Shown here piece by piece: positions 42,212 through 51,252 of a DNA stretch of 64,000 nucleotides. The DNA comes from Burkholderiaceae bacterium (GTDB taxonomy: Bacteria > Pseudomonadota > Gammaproteobacteria > Burkholderiales > Burkholderiaceae_E). Position 1 is the stretch's first letter. The number at the start of each line of letters is the position of its first letter. The DNA is taken from NCBI GenBank assembly GCA_021166725.1, contig JAJPES010000057.1, positions 62,001-126,000 on the forward strand, read 5' to 3'. The notes under the pieces are model-generated. The model was not told the DNA's origin and did not search any database. It saw only the letters and a list, made by a program, of their open reading frames with translations. The position numbers and the translations under genes are program-made.

Positions 42212-43183
42212 TTACGGACGCCCGATGACGTCCTGGCGCGCGGGAACAATCGACAACGACATGGCGGACAAGCGCGAGTCCGCGAGAATCAAGGCCATTG
42301 CCTGCAGCTCCTCGCGTGTCAGGGGCAATCGTCGAACGCGTGCTTCGACGCCCTGATCGTTGACGTCGCAATTCTCGACGCCATGTCGGTCGGCCGCCGC
42401 GCCGGCTGCTTCCGCGCATCGAATCATCTTGCGCGCAGCAGTAGGGTGGCAACCGACGTACCGCGCCAACTCCGCGGCGCAGTAGCGGGTCCAGCGAGAT
42501 GCCGACAACGGGAAAAGCCGTCGCTCGGCAGCGCCGAATTCGTGCGTCCCGCCGCAAGGGCTCCGGAGCGCTCGCAAAACCGCAGACGCAATGGCGCCGA
42601 GCGACGCGTCCTTTTCGCCCGCTCGGAGCCATGCGGCGGAATCCGCCACGCGTCCCGCATGGGAGACCGAGGGATCGGAGGACACGTACTCGTGTAGCCA
42701 TTCGGCACAGGACGGCATTCGTCTTCCCATCGCTCTCGCCCATCGGGTCCGGTCGACGTTCGGCCGGGCAACCGCGCCGATCCAGTCGCGATGCGTGCTC
42801 CACTCCCACTCGAGCGGATCGCTACAAAGCGAGTCGCGCGTCGGGTTCAAATGGATGTAGCGAACGGTGCGCGCGATGTGTCTCTTGTCACGCTGCACCT
42901 TCTCCGGTGGCGGCAGAGGCTCCCAGTCGAACGCGAGCGCGCCATGCGTCCGCGCCTGCATCCGATGCCGGAAGGCCGACAGCACGCGGGCGAAGGTGCG
43001 TAACGCGACCTCGTGCTCGATCGGCGCCAGAACATGCACGTGGTCGGGCATCAGCACGCAGGCGACGAGATCGAAACTTCGCGTGATACCGGCCCAGAGA
43101 TCCGCACAAGCGAATCGTCGGTCGAAGGGCCGAGCGTGCGACGCCGTGCGCGCGACGAGATGCAGCAGCGGAAGATCGGGCAT
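42212..43183 (-). CDS. REP-associated tyrosine transposase-like (RAYT, HUH Y1) protein
   Basis: About 323 residues. The HUH motif is VLMPDHVHVLAP (His-Val-His) near residue 50 and the catalytic Tyr lies in VRYIHLNPTRDSL, the RAYT/IS200-related pattern. WEWSTHRDW follows, as in family members. The C-terminal ~180 residues include a DnaA/ParB-like helical segment (LARYVGCHPTAARKMI) beyond the usual RAYT length. Start ATG 43183 (MPDLPLLHL) matches the typical RAYT N-terminus; ATG 43204 is possible. It is flanked by two related palindromes, which fits the known relation of RAYTs to REP elements. No terminal IS repeats seen. Confidence 0.8.
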   Translation of the reverse strand: MPDLPLLHLVARTASHARPFDRRFACADLWAGITRSFDLVACVLMPDHVHVLAPIEHEVALRTFARVLSAFRHRMQARTHGALAFDWEPLPPPEKVQRDKRHIARTVRYIHLNPTRDSLCSDPLEWEWSTHRDWIGAVARPNVDRTRWARAMGRRMPSCAEWLHEYVSSDPSVSHAGRVADSAAWLRAGEKDASLGAIASAVLRALRSPCGGTHEFGAAERRLFPLSASRWTRYCAAELARYVGCHPTAARKMIRCAEAAGAAADRHGVENCDVNDQGVEARVRRLPLTREELQAMALILADSRLSAMSLSIVPARQDVIGRP

Positions 43184-43334
43184 GCACACATGGTGCCCTG
43201 CCATCCTCGTACCGGCAGTTGAACGAAGGGGCTAGGCCACGGCCAGGCCGAGAAGGCCACGCACACGAGCAAACGCTGCAAGAGCCGCAGCGAGCCCCGC
43301 GCCTGAAAACGACGCGCGAATCAAGAACGGCTCC

Positions 43335-43390
43335 AAAAGCGAGCCATTTCGGCTGTGGAATACATTCCACAACCAAACGCGCTCGCTTTT
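43335..43390. repeat. REP-like palindrome right of RAYT
   Basis: Arms of 26 nt (43335-43360 and 43365-43390) match at 21 positions, loop TACA. The outer ten bases AAAAGCGAGC and the inner TGTGGAA are perfect. The inner core TGTGGAA-TACA-TTCCACA parallels the left palindrome. It lies ~105 bp past the recX stop and could also end the recA-recX transcript. Confidence 0.85.
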
Positions 43391-43495
43391 CGAGCCCGAA
43401 TCTGCGTCGCGATCGACGCTCTGCCATATGCGGGGCAGCGCGCTTCGGCTCCGCGCTTCGGCTCCGCGCTGCTCGCAAGCCTTTGACGCAACCGC

Positions 43496-43957
43496 TCAAT
43501 CGAACTCGGCTGCTCTCCCTCGGACGATCCGACCGACCACGTCGGCCGAAAAGCCGCGCGACAACAGGAAGCGCATCTGCCGTGCGCGCTCCGGCGCCGA
43601 CTGCGGGATCGTCCCGAAGCGCCGTAACCACAGCGCGCGTGCGCGCTCGAGCTCGGTATGCTGCAAGGCGGCAACGTGCTCGGCAACCGCCTCGTCACCC
43701 AACCCATGTGCGCGCAATTCGTGCCGGACCACGGCCGCCCCCCGCGTGGAAGCGCGCCGGTGCACGACCGACTGCGCGAAGCGCTCGTTGGACAACAGCC
43801 CGGTTTCCATCAGTCGGTCGAGCAGCGCGTGCAGTTGCTCGGCGCTCTCCGCGTACGGCGCGAGCTTGCGTTCGAGTTCGGCGCGGCTGTGCTCGCGCCG
43901 CGCAAGCGCGCGCAAGGCGCGCGCCTTCAACGCCGGCTCGGGACGCGAAGCAGGCAT
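43496..43957 (-). CDS. recX: RecA regulatory protein RecX
   Basis: A 153-residue three-helix-repeat protein: ALRALARREHSRAELERKL at the start, LLDRLMETGLLSNERFAQSVVHRRAS in the middle (the usual family block), and a C-terminal RQMRFLLSRGFSADVV. RecX binds RecA filaments and inhibits them. It is 47 nt downstream of recA on the same strand and probably co-transcribed. Confidence 0.92.
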   Translation of the reverse strand: MPASRPEPALKARALRALARREHSRAELERKLAPYAESAEQLHALLDRLMETGLLSNERFAQSVVHRRASTRGAAVVRHELRAHGLGDEAVAEHVAALQHTELERARALWLRRFGTIPQSAPERARQMRFLLSRGFSADVVGRIVRGRAAEFD

Positions 43958-44004
43958 CGCGCCCGCGTCGCAGCAGCTTACGACCCGACGCGCCGAACGG
44001 CGCG

Positions 44005-45063
44005 CTAGGCCGCCGCCTCTTCTGCCGCGGCGCCGCGCGGCGACACGCCGAAATGCGCGCGCACCTTGTTCTCGATTTCGAGCGCGAGTTCGGGGTTCTC
44101 GCGCAGATACTCGCGCGCGTTGTCCTTGCCCTGGCCGATGCGATTGCCGGCGTAGCTGTACCAGGCACCGCTCTTGTCGACGATGCTGGAGGCGGCGCCG
44201 AGGTCGAGGATTTCGCCCTGGCGGGACGTACCTTCGCCGTACAGGATGTCGAATTCGGCGGTCTTGAACGGCGGTGCGACCTTGTTCTTGACGACCTTCA
44301 CGCGCGTTTCGCTGCCGACGACTTCGTCGCCCTTCTTGATCGAGCCGGTGCGGCGGATATCGAGACGCACCGACGCGTAGAACTTCAGCGCATTGCCGCC
44401 GGTGGTGGTTTCGGGGTTGCCGAACATGACGCCGATCTTCATGCGAATCTGGTTGATGAAGATGACGGTGGTGTTCGTGCGATTGATGGTGCCGGTGAGC
44501 TTGCGCAGCGCCTGCGACATCAGGCGCGCCTGCAGGCCGGGCAGCGAATCGCCCATCTCGCCTTCGATTTCCGCCTTCGGCGTGAGCGCGGCGACCGAGT
44601 CGATGACGATGAGGTCGACCGAGCCCGAGCGCACCAGCGCATCGGTGATCTCGAGCGCCTGCTCGCCGGTGTCAGGCTGCGAGATGAGCAGTTCGTCGAG
44701 ATCGACGCCCAGGCGCGCGGCGTACTGCACGTCGAGCGCGTGCTCGGCGTCGATGAATGCGCAGGTGCCGCCGAGCTTCTGCATTTCGGCGATGACCTGC
44801 AGCGTGAGCGTGGTCTTGCCCGACGACTCGGGACCGTAGATTTCGATGACGCGTCCGCGCGGCAGGCCACCCACCCCCAGCGCGATGTCGAGGCCGAGCG
44901 AACCGGTGGAGACGACCTGGATGTCGCGCGAGACGTCGGCGTCGGAGAATTTCATCACCGAGCCCTTGCCGAACTGCTTCTCGATCTGCGCCAGCGCCGC
45001 GGACAAGGCCTTCGCGCGCTCGGTACGGGATTTTGCGTCGTTCATCTCGATTACTTTTTCCAT
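44005..45063 (-). CDS. recA: Recombinase RecA
   Basis: A 352-residue RecA with Walker [10 protein letters not shown], the [22 protein letters not shown] loop L1 region, [20 protein letters not shown] (L2) and a C-terminal acidic/Ala tail EEAAA. Alternative start LKKVIE-like methionine: the first ATG ([12 protein letters not shown]) was used. A LexA-type box lies 55 bp upstream. Confidence 0.98.
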   Translation of the reverse strand: MEKVIEMNDAKSRTERAKALSAALAQIEKQFGKGSVMKFSDADVSRDIQVVSTGSLGLDIALGVGGLPRGRVIEIYGPESSGKTTLTLQVIAEMQKLGGTCAFIDAEHALDVQYAARLGVDLDELLISQPDTGEQALEITDALVRSGSVDLIVIDSVAALTPKAEIEGEMGDSLPGLQARLMSQALRKLTGTINRTNTTVIFINQIRMKIGVMFGNPETTTGGNALKFYASVRLDIRRTGSIKKGDEVVGSETRVKVVKNKVAPPFKTAEFDILYGEGTSRQGEILDLGAASSIVDKSGAWYSYAGNRIGQGKDNAREYLRENPELALEIENKVRAHFGVSPRGAAAEEAAA

Positions 45064-45117
45064 CTGCGGGCCTCGTCCGGGGGCGGTGAGAACGGTCCGG
45101 AGTATGGCATGAAACTA

Positions 45118-45133
45118 CTGTATAAACAATCAG
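45118..45133. promoter_or_regulatory. LexA (SOS) box upstream of recA
   Basis: CTGTATAAACAATCAG fits the LexA consensus CTG-N10-CAG. It lies between the pncC stop and the recA start, in position to repress recA. Confidence 0.85.
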
Positions 45134-45135
45134 CT

Positions 45136-45681
45136 CTACGTCGTAGGCCGGTCGTCTTCCAGGCGTTCGAGGGCGCCGAGCAACGCATGCAGCGCGGAGG
45201 CGTCGCGAACCGCAGCCCGGTCGCCGGCGAAATGCATCGTGGCGGTGCGCGGTGCCTCGCCGATCGACGCCCAGCCGAAGCAGACGGTGCCCACCGGCTT
45301 GTCGGGCGTGGCGCCGCCGGGGCCGGCGATTCCGGTGACCGACAAAGCGAGCTGCGCCCGGCTGCGCTTCAAGGCGCCTTCCGCCATGCGCGCCGCCACC
45401 GCTTCGCTCACCGCGCCGCACGACGCGAGCACCTCCGCGGGCACTTCGAGCAGGTCGAGCTTCGACGCGTCGGTATAGGTGACGAAGCCGCGCTCGAACC
45501 ACGCGCTCGAGCCGCCGATCTCGGTGAGCGCGCGCGCGATGGAACCGCCGGTGCACGACTCCGCGGTGGCGATCATCCAGCCGCGCATCTCGAGCGCACG
45601 TCCGAGCGCCACGGCGGCTTCGACGACGCCGATCCAGCGGTGTGCCGCTTCCGGCACGGCGTTCGGGGAGTCGGGGGTCAT
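45136..45681 (-). CDS. pncC: Nicotinamide-nucleotide amidohydrolase (CinA C-terminal domain, PncC)
   Basis: A 181-residue protein consisting only of the CinA_C domain. ATAESCTGGSIARALTEIGGSS holds the catalytic Ser, then FERGFVTYTDASKLDLL, GAVSEAVAARMAEGAL and LALSVTGIAGPGG. It deamidates NMN to nicotinate mononucleotide in pyridine nucleotide salvage. Gene order pgpA-pncC-recA is normal for proteobacteria. Confidence 0.92.
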   Translation of the reverse strand: MTPDSPNAVPEAAHRWIGVVEAAVALGRALEMRGWMIATAESCTGGSIARALTEIGGSSAWFERGFVTYTDASKLDLLEVPAEVLASCGAVSEAVAARMAEGALKRSRAQLALSVTGIAGPGGATPDKPVGTVCFGWASIGEAPRTATMHFAGDRAAVRDASALHALLGALERLEDDRPTT

Positions 45682-45744
45682 GGCGTTGCGAAACGTCTGG
45701 CGATGCGGATCGGCGATGCGGCGGTAGATCGGCTCGCGTTGCGC

Positions 45745-46215
45745 TCAGCGATACCAGAGCGCGAACAACAGCAGCGTGTAGAACGCCGCCAGCACGTCGT
45801 CGGACATGATACCGAGGCCGTCCTTCAGGGTGCGCTCGAAGTGCCGGATGGGCGGCGGCTTGACGATGTCGAAGAAGCGGAAAACGACGAATGCGCCGAA
45901 TCGGTCGGCCAAGCCCGACGGCACGAAGAGCAGCACCAGCCAGAATGCGACGATCTCGTCCCAGACGATCGAGCCGTGATCGGGCACCCCGAGATCGCGT
46001 GCGGTGCGCGTGCACGCCCAGATGCCGAGCGCGAATCCGCCGACGACGAGCACCGCCCAGCCGACCGGCGAAATCCAGCGCTCGAGCACGGCGAACGCCA
46101 ACCACGCCCACAGGGTGCCGGCGGTGCCGGGCGCGACCGGCGACAGTCCGCTGCCGAAGCCCATCGCGATCCAGCGCGACAGCCGCACGCGCATGAAGCG
46201 CGAATCGGCCCGCAC
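45745..46215 (-). CDS. pgpA: Phosphatidylglycerophosphatase A
   Basis: A ~156-residue membrane phosphatase of phosphatidylglycerol synthesis. It has AMGFGSGLSPVAPGTAGTL near the N-terminus, VWDEIVAFWLVLLF and KPPPIRHFERTLKDGLGIMSDDVLAAF, all conserved in PgpA. Start is uncertain: GTG 46215 keeps the DSRFMRVRLSRW stretch that aligns with family N-termini, whereas ATG 46194 would drop it. thiL lies 22 nt upstream. Confidence 0.9.
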   Translation of the reverse strand: MRADSRFMRVRLSRWIAMGFGSGLSPVAPGTAGTLWAWLAFAVLERWISPVGWAVLVVGGFALGIWACTRTARDLGVPDHGSIVWDEIVAFWLVLLFVPSGLADRFGAFVVFRFFDIVKPPPIRHFERTLKDGLGIMSDDVLAAFYTLLLFALWYR

Positions 46216-46237
46216 CGGAATGCGCGCCGGTGCACGC

Positions 46238-47191
46238 TCACGCGAAGTGGTCGAACCCACGAGCTTCGACGGGCAGCGCGCGCCCGCGCGCATCGCGCAC
46301 GCGAATCGCCGAGCCGCAGACGACGCGGCCGATACGCGCCAGCGGCAGCCCCAGCCGCGCGCCGACGGCGGCGATCGCCGTCCGGTTCTCGGACGCGGCG
46401 CTGAACAGCAGTTCGTAGTCGTCGCCGCCCGACAAGGCCAGGCGAAGGCGTTCTTCTTCGTTCAGCGACTGCAGGCGGGCATCGACCGGCACCGCGGGCC
46501 AGTCGATCTCCGCACCGACGCGGGAACGTTCGACGATGTGGCCGAGATCACCGAGCAGCCCGTCGGACAGGTCGATTGCGGAGCGCGCGAGATGGCGCAG
46601 CGCGAGCCCGAGTTCGATGCGCGGTTGCGGACGGTCGAGGCGGATCGACGCTTCGTCGTCGAGCGCCAGCGGACGCCCCGCATTTCGCTCGCGCACGGCG
46701 AGGGCCGCTGCGCCCAGCGCTCCCGAAACCCACAGATCGTCGTCGGGCTGAGCTCCGTCACGGCGCAAGGCCGCGCTTTCGGGCACTTCGCCGAACACCG
46801 TGATGCAGATCGTGCGCGGTCCGCGCGTCGTGTCGCCGCCGACGAGTTCGCAGCCATGGCGATCGGCGAGCGCAAAAAGACCCTCGCAGAAGGCGGCGAG
46901 CCACGGCTCGTCGATCTCGGGCAGCCCGATCGCCAGCGTGAACGCGCGCGGGCGGGCGCCCATCGCAGCGAGATCGGAAAGGTTCACCGCCAGCGACTTG
47001 TGGCCGAGCGACGCGGGGTCGGCGTCGGCGAAGAAGTGTCGGCCCTCGAGAAGCAGGTCGGTGGAGATCGCGAACACGCCGTGCGGATCGAGCGGCGCGA
47101 GCAATGCGCAATCGTCGCCCACGCCGAGGCGCGCATCGCGCGCGGGGCCGCGGTCGAAGAACCGGCGGATGACATCGAACTCGCCGGGCAT
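46238..47191 (-). CDS. thiL: Thiamine-monophosphate kinase
   Basis: A 317-residue enzyme phosphorylating thiamine phosphate to thiamine diphosphate. ATP/Mg segments: GVGDDCALL near residue 24, STDLLLEGRHFFADADPASLGHKSLAVNLSD, GGDTTRGP, and SGGDDYELLF in the C-terminal half. ATG 47191 is 4 nt after the nusB stop; the upstream in-frame ATG is inside nusB. Confidence 0.95.
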   Translation of the reverse strand: MPGEFDVIRRFFDRGPARDARLGVGDDCALLAPLDPHGVFAISTDLLLEGRHFFADADPASLGHKSLAVNLSDLAAMGARPRAFTLAIGLPEIDEPWLAAFCEGLFALADRHGCELVGGDTTRGPRTICITVFGEVPESAALRRDGAQPDDDLWVSGALGAAALAVRERNAGRPLALDDEASIRLDRPQPRIELGLALRHLARSAIDLSDGLLGDLGHIVERSRVGAEIDWPAVPVDARLQSLNEEERLRLALSGGDDYELLFSAASENRTAIAAVGARLGLPLARIGRVVCGSAIRVRDARGRALPVEARGFDHFA

Positions 47192-47195
47192 CGTC

Positions 47196-47711
47196 TCAAC
47201 CCGTCTGCGGGAACTCGAGCGGCCGCAGCCGCGCGGCAACCCGATCGAGCACCGCGTTGACGTACTTGAAGCCGTCGGAACCGCCGTAGCTCTTGGCGAT
47301 CTCGACCGCCTCGTTCAGCACGACGCGATAGGGGATCTCCGGCATGCGAAGCAGCTCGAAAGTGGCGAGCATCAGCACCGCGTGCTCGACCGGGCTGAGC
47401 TCGCCGATGCGGCGATCCAGATGAGGCTCGATCTGCGCGTCGAGCTCATCGGCCGCACGAATCGCTCCATGCAGCAGCGCGTCGAGATGTTCGTGGTCGG
47501 CCTTCTCGAAGCCCGGCGTTTCGGTGAGGTGCGCATGGATCGCGCCGGCATCCTCGCGCGCGAGCAGCCATTGATACAGACCCTGCAGCGCGAGCTCGCG
47601 CGCGCGGCGGCGGGCACTCTTCGGCGGCGTGCCGCCGGAAGTCCTGCGGTTCGATCCGGAGGCCGCGCTCGACGTCGCTTCGCGCCGAGGCGGCTTTCCC
47701 GGTTCGGTCAT
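47196..47711 (-). CDS. nusB: Transcription antitermination factor NusB
   Basis: A 171-residue all-helical Nus[19 protein letters not shown] begins the conserved core after ~30 basic/Ser residues that are longer than in most NusB proteins. [52 protein letters not shown] complete the family pattern. It overlaps the ribH stop by 4 nt. Confidence 0.95.
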   Translation of the reverse strand: MTEPGKPPRREATSSAASGSNRRTSGGTPPKSARRRARELALQGLYQWLLAREDAGAIHAHLTETPGFEKADHEHLDALLHGAIRAADELDAQIEPHLDRRIGELSPVEHAVLMLATFELLRMPEIPYRVVLNEAVEIAKSYGGSDGFKYVNAVLDRVAARLRPLEFPQTG

Positions 47712-48337
47712 TCGCGACGCCCCCGGATCGGCCGGGACGGTTCGTCGTCGTCCTCCTCTACCTGAAGCTCCTCGTCGTCGTCATCGTCGTCGTCGTCATC
47801 GTCGTCGTCATCATCATCATCGTCGTCGTCATCGTCGTAATCGTCCTCGTCATCCTCGTCGTCGCCGCCGAGCGCCGACAGCGACGACGCGAGATTCGCC
47901 ATCTCGATCGCGACGCGCGCGGCCTCTGCGCCCTTGCCCTCGGCCCGCGCCTGCGCCTGCTCGTCGGTGTCGGTGGTCAGCACGGCGTTGGCCACGGGAA
48001 GATTGAAGTCGAGCGCAACGCGCGCAATGCCCGCAGCGCTTTCGTTGGAGACGACCTCGAAATGATAGGTGTCGCCGCGAATCACGGCACCGACGGCGAC
48101 GAGCGCATCGAATTCGCCGGAGGCCGCCAGCTGCTGCAGCGCGACCGGCACCTCGAGCGCGCCGGGCACGGTACACACGAAGATGTCTTCGCCGGCGACG
48201 CCGAGCGAGACCAGCTCGTCCAGGCATGCGTTACGCAGGGTTTCGGACACCGGCTCGTTGAAGCGCGACTGGACGACGCCGATGCGCAGCCCGCTGCCGT
48301 CGAGATCGGACTGGAATACCTCGATTTCCGTTGTCAT
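47708..48337 (-). CDS. ribH: 6,7-dimethyl-8-ribityllumazine synthase with poly-aspartate tail
   Basis: A 209-residue protein. The lumazine synthase core (about residues 1-155) is complete: [47 protein letters not shown] (catalytic His region) and [14 protein letters not shown]. After LSALGG comes an extension of some 50 residues: short Asp/Glu runs, 21 consecutive Asp, then [12 protein letters not shown] and a basic end RPIRGRRE. The tract is a GAC/GAT triplet repeat at 47772-47837. Family members normally stop near residue 155-160. The tail is likely exposed on the icosahedral or pentameric assembly; function unknown. Confidence 0.95.
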   Translation of the reverse strand: MTTEIEVFQSDLDGSGLRIGVVQSRFNEPVSETLRNACLDELVSLGVAGEDIFVCTVPGALEVPVALQQLAASGEFDALVAVGAVIRGDTYHFEVVSNESAAGIARVALDFNLPVANAVLTTDTDEQAQARAEGKGAEAARVAIEMANLASSLSALGGDDEDDEDDYDDDDDDDDDDDDDDDDDDDDDEELQVEEDDDEPSRPIRGRRE

Positions 48338-49455
48338 CGCTCCTCCTCCATCGATTCGAAACCGACCACCTCGAGCTCGTAGCCCGTCATGCTCGGCATC
48401 TTGCGCCGCTGCGAAAGCAGGCGCATGCGACCGACGCCGAGATCCTTCAGGATCTGCGCGCCGATTCCATAGGTGCGCAGATCGAGCTTGCCGCTGCGCC
48501 GCCGCGCGTTGGCGTGCGCCGCCCCCTCGCCGAGCGCTTCTAGCTCGTCGAACAGCGCACCGGGCGACTGCGTGCAGTTCAGCAGCACCGCGACGCCGCT
48601 GCGCTGCGCGACGATGCGCTCCAACGCACGATCGAGCGGCCACGAGTGAAGCTTCGAGCCCGCATCGAGCAGATCGATGAGCGACAGCGGCTCGTGCACG
48701 CGAACCAGCGTTTCGCGCTCGCGCTCGATCTCGCCATGCACGAGCGCGAGATGCGCTGCGCGGGCGACATGATCGCGATAGGCGACCAGCATGAGCCGCC
48801 CCCAACGCGAGTCGATCGGCCGTTCCGCGACCCGCTCGATCAGGCTCTCGTGCGCGCTACGGTACTGGATCAGGTCGGCTATGGTGCCGATCTTCAGCCC
48901 GTGCACCGCGGCGAACTCGACGAGGTCGGGCAGCCTGGCCATCGAGCCGTCGTCGCGCAGGATCTCGCAGATGACTGCCGCCGGCGTGCGCGCCGCGAGC
49001 CGCGCGAAATCGCAGCCGGCCTCGGTGTGTCCGGCGCGCATCAGTACGCCGCCCGGTTGCGCCATCAGCGGAAAGATGTGGCCGGGCTGGACGACATCCT
49101 CGGGCCGCGCGTCTTTCGCCACCGCTGCCTGCACGGTGCGCGCACGATCGGCCGCCGAGATTCCCGTGGTGACCCCTTCGGCGGCCTCGATCGAGACAGT
49201 GAAGTTCGTGCCGTGGCGCGCGCCGTTGTGCTCGACCATGCGCGGCAAGCGCAGCTGGCGACAGTGCTCCTCGGTGAGCGTCAGGCAGATCAGCCCCCGG
49301 CCGTAACGCGCCATGAAGTTGATCGCTTCGGGCGTGACGCAATCGGCGGCGAGGACGAGGTCGCCTTCGTTCTCGCGGTCTTCCTCGTCGACGAGGATCA
49401 CCATCCGGCCGGCGGCGATCTCGGCGATGATTTCGGCGGTGCTGGACAGGGTCAT
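48334..49455 (-). CDS. ribBA: DHBP synthase fused to degenerate GTP cyclohydrolase II (RibBA)
   Basis: A 373-residue two-domain protein. Residues 1-200 are 3,4-dihydroxy-2-butanone-4-phosphate synthase with [15 protein letters not shown] and [16 protein letters not shown]. Residues ~210-370 align with GTP cyclohydrolase II ([26 protein letters not shown]), but the zinc cysteines and their motif (SECLTGDxxxSxRCDC) are missing, so the second domain should be catalytically dead. A separate RibA would be needed. It overlaps ribH by 4 nt. Confidence 0.93.
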   Translation of the reverse strand: MTLSSTAEIIAEIAAGRMVILVDEEDRENEGDLVLAADCVTPEAINFMARYGRGLICLTLTEEHCRQLRLPRMVEHNGARHGTNFTVSIEAAEGVTTGISAADRARTVQAAVAKDARPEDVVQPGHIFPLMAQPGGVLMRAGHTEAGCDFARLAARTPAAVICEILRDDGSMARLPDLVEFAAVHGLKIGTIADLIQYRSAHESLIERVAERPIDSRWGRLMLVAYRDHVARAAHLALVHGEIERERETLVRVHEPLSLIDLLDAGSKLHSWPLDRALERIVAQRSGVAVLLNCTQSPGALFDELEALGEGAAHANARRRSGKLDLRTYGIGAQILKDLGVGRMRLLSQRRKMPSMTGYELEVVGFESMEEER

Positions 49456-50069
49456 CGGGCGATTCTACCGGTGGACAGCATGCGCTCTACATAGCGCGCG
49501 ATCAGGTCGACCTCGAGGTTCACGCGCGTGCCGGCATGCAGCGCATGAAGCGTGGTGACGCGCAACGTATGCGGCACCAGGTTGATCTCGAACTGGCTGC
49601 CCGCGTTCGTATCGACGACGCGATTGACCGTCAGGCTGACGCCGTTCACGGTGATCGACCCCTTGTACGCGAGGTACTTGCCGAGCGCCTCGTCCGCACG
49701 CACGACGAGCCGCCAGGACTCGCCGACCGGCTCGAAGGAGACGACTTCGCCGATGCCGTCGACGTGGCCGGAGACGAGGTGCCCACCCAGCCGGTCGGTG
49801 ATCGTGAGCGCCTTCTCGAGATTCACCTCGCCGGGGGCATCGAGCCCCACGGTCTTCGAAAGGCTCTCGCCGGAGACATCGACGACGAAGCGGCGTGCGT
49901 CGATGCCGACGACTGTCATGCAGGCGCCCTGGATGGCGATCGAGTCGCCGGGGCGGACGTCGCCGAGGTCGAGCTCGCCCGCGTCCACCTCGATGCGAAC
50001 GCCTGCCTGCTCGCCGAGCGATTCGACTTTTTCGATGCGGCCGACGGCCGCGACGATTCCGGTGAACAT
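49452..50069 (-). CDS. ribE: Riboflavin synthase (alpha chain)
   Basis: A 205-residue duplicated-barrel enzyme making riboflavin from two lumazines. [12 protein letters not shown] starts the first barrel, [13 protein letters not shown] and [13 protein letters not shown] the conserved loops, and the second barrel has [17 protein letters not shown] and HTLRVTTL. Overlaps the ribBA start by 4 nt, within the ribD-ribE-ribBA-ribH operon. Confidence 0.96.
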   Translation of the reverse strand: MFTGIVAAVGRIEKVESLGEQAGVRIEVDAGELDLGDVRPGDSIAIQGACMTVVGIDARRFVVDVSGESLSKTVGLDAPGEVNLEKALTITDRLGGHLVSGHVDGIGEVVSFEPVGESWRLVVRADEALGKYLAYKGSITVNGVSLTVNRVVDTNAGSQFEINLVPHTLRVTTLHALHAGTRVNLEVDLIARYVERMLSTGRIAR

Positions 50070-50074
50070 GGTTG

Positions 50075-51175
50075 TCAGATCCTGTCGGTTCGGCGCGCGA
50101 TTATGCGCAGATCGTCTCCGATGCGCTCGATCGACTGGAAGCGCAGCGCGACGCCACGATCGATCGCCTCGGCAGCGGGCAGCATGGCCAGCGGGACCGC
50201 GTCGCCGAGCAGCAACGGCGCGACATACAGCAGCAGTTCATCGACGCAGTCTGCGCGCAGCAGCGAGCCGTTGAGCTTCGAGCCCGCCTCGACGTGCAGT
50301 TCGTTGATTCCGCGGCGCGCGAGCTCCGCCAGCAGCGCGACCAGATCGACCTTGCCGTCGGGACCGGCGAGCGTGACGACCTCGCAGCCGAGTTCGGCGA
50401 GCGCGCCCGTCTTCTCGACGCGAAGCGCCGGGTCGAGCGCGCAGACCACCAGCGTATTGCCGCCTTCGACGATGCGCGCGGCGACGTTCACCTCGAGGCG
50501 CGAATCGACGAGCACGCGCAGCGGCTGGCGCGTGGTGCGCACGTGCCGCACGGTCATCTGCGGATCGTCGTCGCGCACCGTGCCGATACCCGTGAGCACC
50601 GCGCAGGCGCGCGCGCGCCATGCGTGGCCGTCGACGCGCGCCGGCTCACCGGTGATCCACTGGCTGCGCCCGTCGGGCAGCGCGCTGCGCCCGTCGAGGC
50701 TGGCCGCGACCTTCATCCGCACCCACGGGCGTCCGCGCGTCATTCGCGAGACGAAGCCGATGTTCAACTCGCGCGCCTCCTGCGCCAGCAGCCCGCAGCG
50801 CACGTCGATGCCGGCGGCGCGCAGCCGCTCGAGTCCCTGCCCGTTTACCGCCGGATTCGGATCCTCCATCGCGGCGACCACGCGACCGACGCGTGCTTCG
50901 ATCAGCGCGCCGACGCACGGCGGCGTGCTGCCATGGTGATTGCACGGCTCGAGCGTCACGTAGGCGGTGGCGCCGTGCGCGCGCGCACCGGCTTCGGCCA
51001 GCGCCAGCACCTCGGCATGCGCCTCGCCGCGGCGGCGGTGCCAACCCTCCCCCACGACCTGGTGCTCGTGCACGATCACGCAACCGACGCGCGGATTCGG
51101 CGTGCAGGTGTTCATCCCCTGCGCAGCGAGCCGCAGCGCATGCAGCATGAACTCGTGGTCGGCCGCGGTGAACAT
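50075..51175 (-). CDS. ribD: Bifunctional riboflavin deaminase/reductase RibD
   Basis: A 366-residue enzyme. The deaminase domain has the zinc ligands HAEVLALAEAG and TLEPCNHHGSTPPCVGALIEA; TPNPRVGCVIV precedes. The reductase domain starts about residue 150 (VRMKVAASLDGRSALPDGRSQWITGEPAR) and includes GINELHVEAGSKLNGSLL. First ATG chosen at 51175 (MFTAADHEFM); ATG 51184, closer to the AGGAGA, is also possible. No FMN riboswitch fits in the 77-bp gap to the divergent gene. Confidence 0.94.
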   Translation of the reverse strand: MFTAADHEFMLHALRLAAQGMNTCTPNPRVGCVIVHEHQVVGEGWHRRRGEAHAEVLALAEAGARAHGATAYVTLEPCNHHGSTPPCVGALIEARVGRVVAAMEDPNPAVNGQGLERLRAAGIDVRCGLLAQEARELNIGFVSRMTRGRPWVRMKVAASLDGRSALPDGRSQWITGEPARVDGHAWRARACAVLTGIGTVRDDDPQMTVRHVRTTRQPLRVLVDSRLEVNVAARIVEGGNTLVVCALDPALRVEKTGALAELGCEVVTLAGPDGKVDLVALLAELARRGINELHVEAGSKLNGSLLRADCVDELLLYVAPLLLGDAVPLAMLPAAEAIDRGVALRFQSIERIGDDLRIIARRTDRI

Positions 51176-51252
51176 GCCCGGCATTATCTCCTGTCGGGCG
51201 CAGGCGACGGCCCGACCGACCGCCCTACAATCGTCGATCGAGGAGGAACGAC

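Noticed and set aside
43219-46404. 1061-codon rightward frame across recX, recA, pncC and pgpA
   Set aside because: Antisense to four well-recognised genes and lacking any motif; a composition effect.
51176-51252. FMN riboswitch in front of ribD
   Set aside because: The gap to the divergent gene is only 77 bp, too short for the RFN element plus a promoter.
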